A stretch of DNA of 11,081 nt from UBA5336 sp039034035 (lineage in GTDB: Bacteria; Pseudomonadota; Alphaproteobacteria; Caulobacterales; Hyphomonadaceae): assembly GCA_039034035.1 (NCBI GenBank), contig JBCCBN010000098.1:1-11081 (forward strand), given 5' to 3'. The first letter of the stretch is position 1. Each line of letters starts with the position of its first letter. A program made the position numbers and the translations under genes. The notes below the pieces were generated by a model that ran no database searches, was not told the DNA's origin, and was given only the letters and a program-made list of their open reading frames with translations. Of this stretch, positions 1 through 6,886 are shown piece after piece.

Positions 1-444
1 CAGGTGGCGGGCCGGGCCGGCCGGGCCGAACATCCGGGTCGGGCGCTGATCCAGACCTACCAGCCGGACAATCCCGCCATGCTCGCCCTGGCCTTCGGCG
101 ACCGGGACGGCTTTCTCGCCATCGAGCGCGATGTGCGCAACGAGATGGGCATGCCGCCCTTTGGCCGCTTGGCCGCGATGATCCTCTCGGCACCCTCGGC
201 CGAACTGGTTGACCTCTTTGCCAATGAAGTGCTCAAGGCCGCCCCCAATGGCGAGGGGATCGAAGTGTTCGGCCCCGCCCCGGCTCCCATCGCCATTGTC
301 CGCGGCCGGCACCGGCGCCGTTTCCTGATCAAATCCCCGCGCGACGTAGACCTCTCGGCCTATATGGCTGCCTGGCAAGCGAAGCTGAAAATCCCCAATT
401 CGGCGCGGCTCAGCGTGGATATCGAGCCCTATTCCTTCCTGTGA
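1..444 (+). CDS. priA: Primosomal protein N' (PriA helicase), C-terminal fragment
   Basis: PriA is the 3'-to-5' superfamily 2 DNA helicase that recognises stalled forks and reloads the replisome. Only the last 147 codons are present and the gene runs off the left edge. The frame opens at base 1 with QVAGRAGR, helicase motif VI including the arginine-finger residues. This is followed by ALIQTYQPDNPAM, the PriA segment after motif VI, and then a MPPFGRLAAMI stretch leading into the C-terminal domain with FGPAPAPI. It ends at the TGA at 442-444. An ATG-like start near base 4 is not real; this is the interior of the protein. It is convergent with the RDD gene, only 36 bp away. No obvious terminator hairpin with a T-run lies between them. 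The family call is firm; the rest of the gene cannot be judged. Confidence 0.95.
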   Translation, partial: QVAGRAGRAEHPGRALIQTYQPDNPAMLALAFGDRDGFLAIERDVRNEMGMPPFGRLAAMILSAPSAELVDLFANEVLKAAPNGEGIEVFGPAPAPIAIVRGRHRRRFLIKSPRDVDLSAYMAAWQAKLKIPNSARLSVDIEPYSFL

Positions 445-480
445 GATCGAAGCCTGCGGGGCTCGCGGGACTGGTAGGCC

Positions 481-1440
481 TCAGCGGACATCGAACTTGT
501 CTTCCTTGCGCTCGCCGAAAAGCATGCGCTGCTCCAGCCTCTGGCGCAGAGCGGCATAATACGCTTCCAGGAAGTCCCCATCGCGTTCGCCCGGCGTGGC
601 TTGCCAGCCGATCTTGTTGCGAATCCGCTCGGCCACTTCGGCGCGCGTTTTGCCATCGGCACGCCGCAGCACCCCTTCCAGCACCTGCAGTTCGTGGATG
701 CCATACGCATCGGCCTGCTGCGGGGTGAAGGCAAAGCGTTCGCGCTGGCCGCTCCGAGTGCTGGACTGGCTGATGTCACCCGCCAGTTTCACCTTCGGCG
801 CATGCAGCACCCACGTCCCAGCGATCAGGTCGCCAACCCGCAACCGGTCCTTGTTGAACAGCGGAAAGAACATGAACACCCCGGCCCAGACCAGACCGAA
901 GATCCCGATCCACGCACTCACTTCATCGCCGCCCATGAACAGGAAGCTCACCGGCAGGCCGATCTCGATCTCCCGGCTGAAATTCCGCGCCATCACAGCA
1001 TCCGCGCGCAGCTGTCCCCCATCCCGGGACGCCACCCGTAGCCCCACCAAGCGCTTACCCGGCGTGGCCGCTCGCCGCCCGATCTCGAAGAACACGAAGT
1101 AGAAATTGCGCAGCAGGAAGACGAACACGGCAATGAAGCCATACCCCAGGCTTTCGGCCTCAAACCCCATCTGATCAACCGTGTACGCAATCGTGAACAC
1201 CACGATCAGCACTACCGACCACTGGATCACGAAATCGATCACGAATGCGCCCGCCCGCTCGGCAAAGGTCCCGATCTTGAGGCTCAGCGCCGCCCCTTCC
1301 GGCGTCACCAGGGTGCGCATCCGCTTGGCGTCTTCGGCACTGCGTATGCGGCGCAGCCGGCGCTGCATCGCCGCCTCGGCCGTCATCGTGGAGGTCGGCG
1401 CCGCGCCCGGTGGATGAGACGCCGCGTCAGCCAAGACCAC
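481..1440 (-). CDS. RDD family membrane protein
   Basis: Last gene of the MoxR operon, 319 codons from a GTG start. The RDD signature is visible: R62 and D69 in ERAGAFVIDF, the GRRAATPGKRLVGLRV loop at about 121-136, and NKDRLRVGDLIAGTWV at about 196-211. Hydrophobic segments lie near 65-87, 98-119 and 163-195. The last ~105 residues are soluble and charged, longer than in a minimal RDD protein. RDD proteins are polytopic inner-membrane proteins; a few are linked to cation transport, but the role of this operonic type is unknown. The GTG at 1440 overlaps the end of the SpoIIM gene by 14 bp and has no clear Shine-Dalgarno sequence. An in-frame ATG at 1386 (protein starting MTAEAAMQRR) is a reasonable alternative, because the first 18 residues look unstructured. 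Confidence 0.9.
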   Translation of the reverse strand: MVLADAASHPPGAAPTSTMTAEAAMQRRLRRIRSAEDAKRMRTLVTPEGAALSLKIGTFAERAGAFVIDFVIQWSVVLIVVFTIAYTVDQMGFEAESLGYGFIAVFVFLLRNFYFVFFEIGRRAATPGKRLVGLRVASRDGGQLRADAVMARNFSREIEIGLPVSFLFMGGDEVSAWIGIFGLVWAGVFMFFPLFNKDRLRVGDLIAGTWVLHAPKVKLAGDISQSSTRSGQRERFAFTPQQADAYGIHELQVLEGVLRRADGKTRAEVAERIRNKIGWQATPGERDGDFLEAYYAALRQRLEQRMLFGERKEDKFDVR

Positions 1441-2431
1441 GCCCCACCCCGCGCCTCGGCAAGTAGAAATAGCCGAGCCACGCCACCAGGCTCAGCGCCG
1501 CAATCGCATACCGGATCTCATCCACATTGATCATCTGCCGCCCAAACCCTTCCAGAAGGGCCGCCGCGAACAGCATCACCATGCACCCCACCGCGATCAG
1601 CGCCGCCTGATTGCCCGCCCGCTTGGCCGATTGCAGGCGAGACAACCGTCCCGGAAAAGCCACCGCCCCGCCAATCACAAACCCCGCCGCCCCCGCCAAT
1701 GCGATGGCAAACAGCTCCGTGACACCATGGATCAACAGCCAGCCCATCACCTCATAGCCCAGCCCCCGGTCGAAGAAGAGCGCGCAGAACGCCCCGATGA
1801 TCGCTCCATTATAGGCCAGGATCAGCGCGGTCGGCACACCAAAGGCGAACCCCAGCGCAAAGGCATAAAGCGCCACCTGGCTATTGTTCGAAAACAGCTT
1901 CCCTGCAAAACCAGCCATCAAGTCCTCGGACGCGTAGCCATCGGTATAGAGGGTCGAGCGGAGATACTCGGTCGATGCATTCGGCGTCCGTTCCCCCAGG
2001 ATCGGGGCGTGGAAACTCCAGAACCATTCCATGTCGCTGAGGCACAGCAGGAACGCCAGAAAACCGACCCCGAAGAAACATACCGACGCCAGCAGCGTCG
2101 CGCCCCAGGCTGCCGAAACCGCCGCCGGCCAATCCACCGCAAAGAACTGCTTCAGCCGCTGGCTCAGCGTCATCCGCGTGCCATAGACGAAGAAGTACGC
2201 CCGCGTGCACAGGCTTTCGAGATAGTCGGTCAGGTTCCGGTCCAGCGAGATCGTCCGCGCCACCGAAAGCGACGACACCGCCTGGCGGTAGAGCCCCGGC
2301 AAGGCCATCATGTCCTCGTCGCTCAACGCGCGCACGCCCCGGCTCTCGGCGCGCTTCAGGATCGCCTCCAGCGCCTGCCACCCCGCTTCCCGCTCCTCCC
2401 GGAAGCGGTAGGATTTTAGCACGTCGCTCAC
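1427..2431 (-). CDS. Stage II sporulation protein M (SpoIIM/DUF95) family membrane protein
   Basis: 334 codons. A soluble N-terminal helical region (1-100) contains LPGLYRQAVSSLSVAR, typical of non-sporulating SpoIIM homologues. Hydrophobic segments follow near 103-130, 183-205, 207-220, 230-258, 275-294 and 305-323. The family core is NNSQVALYAFALGFAFG (182-198), then YNGAIIGAF and HGVTELFAIALAGAAG (235-250), with the conserved HG..E. In Bacillus SpoIIM belongs to the DMP peptidoglycan-remodelling complex. This organism does not look like a spore former, and the homologue is best read as a membrane partner of the MoxR/DUF58 pair. Its GTG start overlaps the DUF58 stop in a GTGA (4 bp), so translational coupling is likely. 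A GAGGGAA stretch just upstream may serve as a ribosome binding site. Confidence 0.92.
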   Translation of the reverse strand: MSDVLKSYRFREEREAGWQALEAILKRAESRGVRALSDEDMMALPGLYRQAVSSLSVARTISLDRNLTDYLESLCTRAYFFVYGTRMTLSQRLKQFFAVDWPAAVSAAWGATLLASVCFFGVGFLAFLLCLSDMEWFWSFHAPILGERTPNASTEYLRSTLYTDGYASEDLMAGFAGKLFSNNSQVALYAFALGFAFGVPTALILAYNGAIIGAFCALFFDRGLGYEVMGWLLIHGVTELFAIALAGAAGFVIGGAVAFPGRLSRLQSAKRAGNQAALIAVGCMVMLFAAALLEGFGRQMINVDEIRYAIAALSLVAWLGYFYLPRRGVGRGLG

Positions 2432-3741
2432 AGCATTTCCCTCTGCTTGATCTGGAGGTACCGGGACACAAGCGCCGCGCCAAAACCCTTTGGCGTCGTC
2501 TCGATCACCTGCGCGCCCATCCGCTGCAGCTTGCGGAACACGATCTCCCGGTCCCGCAACAGACCATCGGCAATCACCGCCCGGCCCACGTCTTCAGCCT
2601 CCAGCGGCGGCGCATCGATGAAGGTCTGCAGCGCCGCATCCTCAAAGCTCGCAAACACAACCAGGTGCCGATCGGCGAGCCGGCGCACATTCTCCAGCAT
2701 CAGTTCCGCCGAAATCGTATCCACAAAGTCGGTAAACAGGATCACCAGGCTGCGCCGGTTCAGCCGGCCCGCCAGGTCCGACAGGGCCAGCGTATAGTTC
2801 GCTTCCTCGCTGGAATAATCCAGCCGCGAGGCCAGCATCTCCAGGCGGGGAAAGGCCCGGGTCCCGGCCAACGTCCCGGTCGCCAACCCCGGCTGGGCAT
2901 CAAACCCGAACACCATCGTCTTGTCCCCCGACCGGAGCGAGACATAGGCCAGCAACAGCGCCGCATTGATCGCCCGGTCGAGCTTGGCCACCCCGTCCAG
3001 CGGCTCGCTCATCAGGCGGCCGGTGTCGAAGGCGAACACGATATTATGGTTCCGCTCGGTCCGAAATTCCTTGGCCAGCAGGCTGCGGTGGCGGGCCGAG
3101 TGCTTCCAGTCGATGGCCCGGGGGTCCATACCGGCCGCAAACTCGCGCAGCGCATCGAACTCCGACCCATCGCCCCGGTCGATCTGGGCCTTGATGCCGA
3201 AATCAGCGTCGCGCGAGTAAAGCCGGATCGCCTCCTCCTTCACCCAACGTGTGTTCGGCGTCACCGGCATGGTGATATCCAGCGTCTCCCGATAGCGCTT
3301 CACCGCCAGGCCCAGAGGCCCTCGCCACCGCGCCCAGACCTCGACAATCTCGGCGGTGCCGCGCCGAACCGGCACCAGCACACATTCGGTCTCATGAACC
3401 CCGCCCGGAAACCCCTTCAGCCGAAGTGTCGGCAGCGGTGCCAAACGCTCTCCCACCTCCAAGCGCAGCTCCGCCCGGTCAGGCACAGGTCCGCTGGCAA
3501 ACGCCATGCGCACTGGCAGCGGATCGCTCGCGCCCATATAAAGCAGCGGCAGCGCATCCACATCGATCCGCACCGCCCGCAGCCGTGCGCCCAGCACCGC
3601 ATCGCCATAGATCAGCGCTGCTACGCCCGCGATCCAACCCGCCGACAGCACCCACAGCCCCGGCGCCAGCACCGCCAGCACCAGCGCCACCGGAACGCCC
3701 AGCGCCATCAGCGCAATTGCAAGCGGGCTCGGATAGATCAA
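2428..3741 (-). CDS. DUF58 domain protein (vWA-like partner of MoxR)
   Basis: 437 codons. Two hydrophobic stretches at about 7-27 and 29-47 anchor the N terminus. A beta-rich region follows, then the hallmark DUF58 block at about 192-234: GSEFDALREF, DPRAIDWKHSARH and LLAKEFRTERNHNI. A vWA-like fold comes next, with FAFDTGRLMSEP near 237-247 in place of a canonical DxSxS metal site, and VILFTDFVD further on. DUF58 proteins are nearly always encoded next to MoxR AAA+ ATPases and are thought to be their adaptor or substrate at the membrane. The likely start is a TTG at 3741, which overlaps the MoxR stop as TTGA (4 bp). This rare start codon together with the overlap suggests translation coupled to the ATPase. 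The downstream junction with SpoIIM also overlaps by 4 bp. Confidence 0.93.
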   Translation of the reverse strand: MIYPSPLAIALMALGVPVALVLAVLAPGLWVLSAGWIAGVAALIYGDAVLGARLRAVRIDVDALPLLYMGASDPLPVRMAFASGPVPDRAELRLEVGERLAPLPTLRLKGFPGGVHETECVLVPVRRGTAEIVEVWARWRGPLGLAVKRYRETLDITMPVTPNTRWVKEEAIRLYSRDADFGIKAQIDRGDGSEFDALREFAAGMDPRAIDWKHSARHRSLLAKEFRTERNHNIVFAFDTGRLMSEPLDGVAKLDRAINAALLLAYVSLRSGDKTMVFGFDAQPGLATGTLAGTRAFPRLEMLASRLDYSSEEANYTLALSDLAGRLNRRSLVILFTDFVDTISAELMLENVRRLADRHLVVFASFEDAALQTFIDAPPLEAEDVGRAVIADGLLRDREIVFRKLQRMGAQVIETTPKGFGAALVSRYLQIKQREML

Positions 3742-4736
3742 CGCGGCGCCGCCGTTTGTTCGATAATCGCAGCCAGGGTCTCATCGGTGGTCCGCCCCTC
3801 GATCTCGGCCGCTGGCGACAGCAAGACCCGGTGGCGCAGGGCCGGAAAGGCCAGCAATTTCACATCGTCGGGGATCACATAGTCCCGGCCCTCCAGCGCC
3901 GCCCGCGCCCGTGATGCGGCCGCCAGGGCCGCTGCGGCCCGGGGGCTGGCGCCCGCTTCCAGCGACGGGTTCTCCCGCGTCGCGCGCACCAGGTCGACGA
4001 TATAGGCGACGATCTCATCATTGATCCGCGCGCTGCCCACGGCGGCGACCGCCGCGGCCAGCTCGTCTGCCGAAACCACCGGCTCCACCCCCATGGATTT
4101 GGCCGTCGTCATCCCGGTGCGCCGGCCATGGCCGCCAACAATCGCGATCTCTTCTTCCCGGTTCGGAAGGGCCAGGACATGCTTGAACAGGAACCGGTCG
4201 AGCTGAGCTTCGGGCAGGGGATAAGTGCCCTGTTGTTCCAGCGGGTTCTGGGTCGCAATCACCATGAACCGGTCGTTCAGCCCATACCGTTCGCCATCGA
4301 TGGTCACCTTGCGCTCCTGCATGGCTTCCAGCAGGGCCGCCTGGGTCTTCGGCGGGGTCCGGTTGATCTCGTCCGCCAGCAGGATGTCGGTAAAGATCGG
4401 CCCCTTGGTCAGGGCGAACGCGTTGGTCTGGAAGTTGAAGATGTTCGTGCCCAGCACATCGCCCGGCATCAGGTCCGGTGTGAACTGGATGCGCCCGAAC
4501 ACCAGCGAAATCGCTTCGGCGAAGGTCTGCGCCAACAGCGTCTTGGCCGTCCCCGGCGGACCCTCCAGCAGGATATGGCCCGACGAGAACAGGCTCACCA
4601 GCATCAGGTCCACACTGTCGGCCTGGCCAATAATCGCCTTGCGAACCTCGCCGCGGATCCGTTCGGCCACGGCGCCAACGTCGCGAATGTCCATTGTCTG
4701 GGTATCTGGCATGGTCGGGGGTCCACTATTGTCCAT
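3738..4736 (-). CDS. MoxR-family AAA+ ATPase
   Basis: 332 codons, the usual MoxR length. Walker A is GPPGTAKT (59-66), Walker B is ILLADEINR (118-126), sensor 1 is ATQNP with N164, and LPEAQLDRF (174-182) carries the arginine-finger region. The small C-terminal lid includes GASPRAAAAL and the closing IPDDVKLLAFPALRHRV. All catalytic residues are intact. MoxR ATPases are chaperone-like remodelling machines that work with vWA-domain proteins, here presumably the DUF58 product encoded next. The ATG at 4736 overlaps the end of the DUF4350 gene by 11 bp and has AAGGA eight bases upstream inside that gene. ATGs at 4712 and 4694 are in-frame alternatives. The cytosolic ATPase is the only recognisable enzyme of the operon and so its probable energy source. 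Confidence 0.96.
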   Translation of the reverse strand: MDNSGPPTMPDTQTMDIRDVGAVAERIRGEVRKAIIGQADSVDLMLVSLFSSGHILLEGPPGTAKTLLAQTFAEAISLVFGRIQFTPDLMPGDVLGTNIFNFQTNAFALTKGPIFTDILLADEINRTPPKTQAALLEAMQERKVTIDGERYGLNDRFMVIATQNPLEQQGTYPLPEAQLDRFLFKHVLALPNREEEIAIVGGHGRRTGMTTAKSMGVEPVVSADELAAAVAAVGSARINDEIVAYIVDLVRATRENPSLEAGASPRAAAALAAASRARAALEGRDYVIPDDVKLLAFPALRHRVLLSPAAEIEGRTTDETLAAIIEQTAAPR

Positions 4737-5880
4737 GGGTGATGTCCTTGCGCCATTGGAACAGGCGCCGGGCCTTGATCAGTAGGTCTTCGCGGGAGGT
4801 GGCAGGGTTCGCCGCCGCATCGGCCAGCGCGGTAAAGCCGTTCTTGCCGCCCGGTCCCATCCGGTCCAGCAGATCATTGAGCTGGTCGTCGGTGAGGGTC
4901 CGGGGGGCCGCTATCGCCCGGGCGGCGGCGCGCTTGGTCAGCGCCAGATAGCCCGGCGCGAGCCTCGGCTCGCGATGGGTCATGGTGATCAGCCCGGCCG
5001 TACTGTCGGTCAGCGCTTCCTTGCCCAGCGCAATCGCCCGCTCAGCCCGAACCGGGGCACCGAACCGGACCGCGCCGGCCCATCCGAACATCAGGAACAC
5101 CGCCAGCCCGACCAGTGTCGCGCCCAGGAACGGAATATCGAACATCATCTGCAACACAGACCGCGCCTGTTCGAACCCATGCAGCGTTGCGTCGAACACG
5201 ATCGGCGTTTCCCGGTCATCATAGCGCAGCCAATCGACCATGGCCGTCGCCATTTCCGCCCGGCCCAATCCCGCCAGCCCCACCGTGTTGATGAGGTCCG
5301 GCTCGGACAGGATATAGATTTCCTGGTCCGGCACCTTGGCCAGGAACATCCCGCCCGCAGTCGCCACCACCGGTTCCAGCCGGTCTGACCGGATCAGCTG
5401 GATGTCCTCGTCAAAGCCCGGGCGGAAAAAGCCGAAATCGGTCGCGAACTCCGCCGGCGCCCGCACCCGCCAGACTTCCGCCTCGTCATCGAACGGCTCC
5501 AGCAGGGCCGCGATCTGTTCGGCCGAGGGGATCCAGACATCGCGCTGCCATTTCGGGTTTTCCCGGTCCGGATTGCCCACCCGCTTGGGCAGGACAACGA
5601 GGGCCAACCCCTGCAGCTCCAGCTCTTCCAACGCTTTGTCCATGCCCACCGGCGCCAGCGTCACGACTTTCAGCGTATCGGTGTATTCGGGCAGGAACCG
5701 GTCGAACCGCGACACCGAAACCGGGTCCCCCCGCGCCTCCAGCAAGCGGACAAAGCCGCCATACCCTATCGCCGACGTCGAGTAGGGGTGCTGGCCGGCC
5801 ACGTTCCGGTCGCGCAGTTCCGGTGACCAGGCGGTCAGCACCATCACGGCCATGAAGCCGAACCTCGAAACCGCGATCAT
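4726..5880 (-). CDS. DUF4350 domain membrane protein (5' end disrupted by a G8 tract)
   Basis: From the ATG at 5880 the protein is 384 residues. There is a transmembrane helix at about 1-17, a GATase-like DUF4350 region at about 30-210 (STSAIGYGGFVRLLEARG, VVLPKR and the typical LSEPDLINTVGL), and a second helix near 250-271. The C-terminal cytoplasmic tail is basic (LTKRAAARAI). DUF4350 proteins usually accompany MoxR/DUF58/DUF4129 genes; their biochemical role is unknown. The start is the problem. Coding similarity seems to continue upstream (APFSSQFVGL, a motif I recall from relatives), and an ATG at 5921 has AGGAGG seven bases before it. Eight Gs at 5910-5917, however, put that ATG out of frame; nine or six would restore it. 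ATG 5880 has no ribosome binding site. A longer open frame begins at 6057 but overlaps the DUF4129 gene and looks artefactual. The protein family is confident; the 5' end is not. Confidence 0.88.
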   Translation of the reverse strand: MIAVSRFGFMAVMVLTAWSPELRDRNVAGQHPYSTSAIGYGGFVRLLEARGDPVSVSRFDRFLPEYTDTLKVVTLAPVGMDKALEELELQGLALVVLPKRVGNPDRENPKWQRDVWIPSAEQIAALLEPFDDEAEVWRVRAPAEFATDFGFFRPGFDEDIQLIRSDRLEPVVATAGGMFLAKVPDQEIYILSEPDLINTVGLAGLGRAEMATAMVDWLRYDDRETPIVFDATLHGFEQARSVLQMMFDIPFLGATLVGLAVFLMFGWAGAVRFGAPVRAERAIALGKEALTDSTAGLITMTHREPRLAPGYLALTKRAAARAIAAPRTLTDDQLNDLLDRMGPGGKNGFTALADAAANPATSREDLLIKARRLFQWRKDITHGQ

Positions 5881-5909
5881 CAGGCCGACAAACTGGCTCG
5901 AAAAGGGTG

Positions 5910-5917
5910 CCCCCCCC
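5910..5917 (-). repeat. Homopolymeric G8 tract at the start of the DUF4350 gene
   Basis: Eight consecutive C on the plus strand (G on the coding strand) lie one base after the ATG at 5921. They separate a well-formed start (AGGAGG, 7 bp, ATG) from the DUF4350 reading frame by one base. A tract of nine would give a protein starting MRGGAPFSSQF in frame. The same leader also contains G runs at 5941-5946 and 5967-5972. Tracts like this are classical slippage sites and also common sequencing errors; one sequence cannot separate the two. Confidence 0.85.
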
Positions 5918-5974
5918 GCATGCTCGCCCCTCCTCGCGCACCCCCCATCACAGGCCCCGTCACGCGCCCCCCGG

Positions 5975-6751
5975 TCACGCCCAAGCCTCGCCAAAGGCAA
6001 ACGCCTCGTAGGATTGCCGCGCCGACGTCCAGCCGCCAGCATCCACGCTCCGGCCACCGAAAAAGCTCCGCTCGACCAGCTCGATGATCGGCGCCAGGCC
6101 GGTTCGCGCCCGGTCCGGCAAGGCGTCCAGCCGGGCGATCTCCCGCGCCGTCAGGCTCTGTGGTACACCGCCCTCCCGCCGGGTCTGGATGTCCTCGATG
6201 GAGCGGAACAGCAACAAGTGCACCGCCTCAGCAAACTGCCCGGCAGCGGCCAGCGCATCGGCCTCTTCCAGCAGCGAGCGGGCCACCGCCGCATCGGGCC
6301 GGTACGGCGCCTCCGCCACACTGTCCACGTGCTCGGTATCGGACTTGCGCCGAAGGCTCGGGAACCGCTTCTCCCACAGGCTCCGGCCCACGAAGTACAC
6401 GATCGACACCACGCCCAGCGCGAGCGCCAGATAGAACGCTAATCGCAGCAACGGCCCGATGAACCCAAACACATTGCCCAGAAACCGAAAGACCGCCTCC
6501 AGCCAGCCCGGCGGCGGCTCCTGAGCCTCCTCCGGCTCCGGTTCCGGCCATTCCAGTTGTAGATCCTCGTCTTCCAGGAACGCCGCATGGATCTCTTCCA
6601 GCGACCGTTCGGCGCCCGCGCCGGCCTCCTGCGCCTCAACCGAGACGGCCAGAAGTCCCACCAGGATCACCCCCGCTGCCAAACCCGCAAAGCGCGCAAC
6701 AGCGAGCCATCCCACCGGAAAAACCCTTGAAGCTGCCAAGGTTTCTCCCAC
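5975..6751 (-). CDS. DUF4129 domain membrane protein
   Basis: First gene of the MoxR operon, 258 residues from a GTG at 6751 that has GAGGAG nine bases upstream. This is a better start than the GTG at 6784, which has no ribosome binding site. A hydrophobic N-terminal segment (about 21-38) ends in VSVEA-QE, consistent with a signal peptide or anchor. An acidic, proline-rich stretch (WPEPEPEEAQEPPP) follows, then a transmembrane helix near 100-122. The cytoplasmic DUF4129 domain occupies about 150-250, with EAVHLLLFRSIEDIQ, SLTAREI and SYEAFAFG. DUF4129 is often the C-terminal tail of membrane transglutaminase-like proteins in MoxR/DUF58 loci. Here it stands alone and no transglutaminase domain is seen. 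Its stop at 5975-5977 lies just upstream of the next gene. Function unknown; a structural membrane part of the module is likely. Confidence 0.88.
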   Translation of the reverse strand: MGETLAASRVFPVGWLAVARFAGLAAGVILVGLLAVSVEAQEAGAGAERSLEEIHAAFLEDEDLQLEWPEPEPEEAQEPPPGWLEAVFRFLGNVFGFIGPLLRLAFYLALALGVVSIVYFVGRSLWEKRFPSLRRKSDTEHVDSVAEAPYRPDAAVARSLLEEADALAAAGQFAEAVHLLLFRSIEDIQTRREGGVPQSLTAREIARLDALPDRARTGLAPIIELVERSFFGGRSVDAGGWTSARQSYEAFAFGEAWA

Positions 6752-6886
6752 GCAAGTGTGCTCCTCGAACGCCTGCCACCCCACTGTTCAAGACGATGCC
6801 AAACCCCTTCGCCCGCGTCCATCTCTATTGTAGGGCCGTTTCGGGGCCCTCTTGTGTTGCCCGCCCATGGCTGCCTATTGGCGCCC
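6752..6886. promoter_or_regulatory. Divergent promoter region, MoxR operon / msrC
   Basis: These 135 bp between two divergent starts must hold the promoters for the six-gene operon (-) and msrC (+). On the minus strand TACAAT (6832-6827) is one mismatch from a sigma70-type -10 element, but I find no good -35. On the plus strand TATTGG (6876-6881) with TTGTGT (6853-6858) 17 bp upstream would place the transcription start on or next to the msrC ATG. That would give a leaderless mRNA, fitting the absence of a Shine-Dalgarno sequence. Both promoters are guesses from sequence. Confidence 0.45.
6832..6850. repeat. Inverted repeat in the MoxR operon promoter
   Basis: AGGGCC and GGCCCT form a perfect 6-bp inverted repeat with a 7-base centre (GTTTCGG). 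It lies directly upstream of the TACAAT box of the minus-strand operon, that is, in the -10/-35 spacer position. This would suit a repressor or MerR-like operator. It has no T-run, so a terminator is less likely. Short GC-rich inverted repeats also occur by chance in DNA of this composition. Confidence 0.4.

Noticed and set aside
2665..3882. 405-codon plus-strand open frame opposite DUF58 and the end of MoxR
   Set aside because: It crosses the boundary between two real genes, is extremely rich in Arg, Gln, His and Pro, and has no recognisable motif.
5486..5941. 151-codon minus-strand frame starting with a GTG at 5941, near the strong ribosome binding site
   Set aside because: It overlaps the DUF4350 gene in another frame, and its composition is typical of a shadow. 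The ribosome binding site fits the ATG at 5921 better.
6758..6886. Upstream extension of msrC to an ATG at 6758
   Set aside because: The added 43 residues lack similarity to the GAF family and would cover the divergent promoter. The family start matches ATG 6887.
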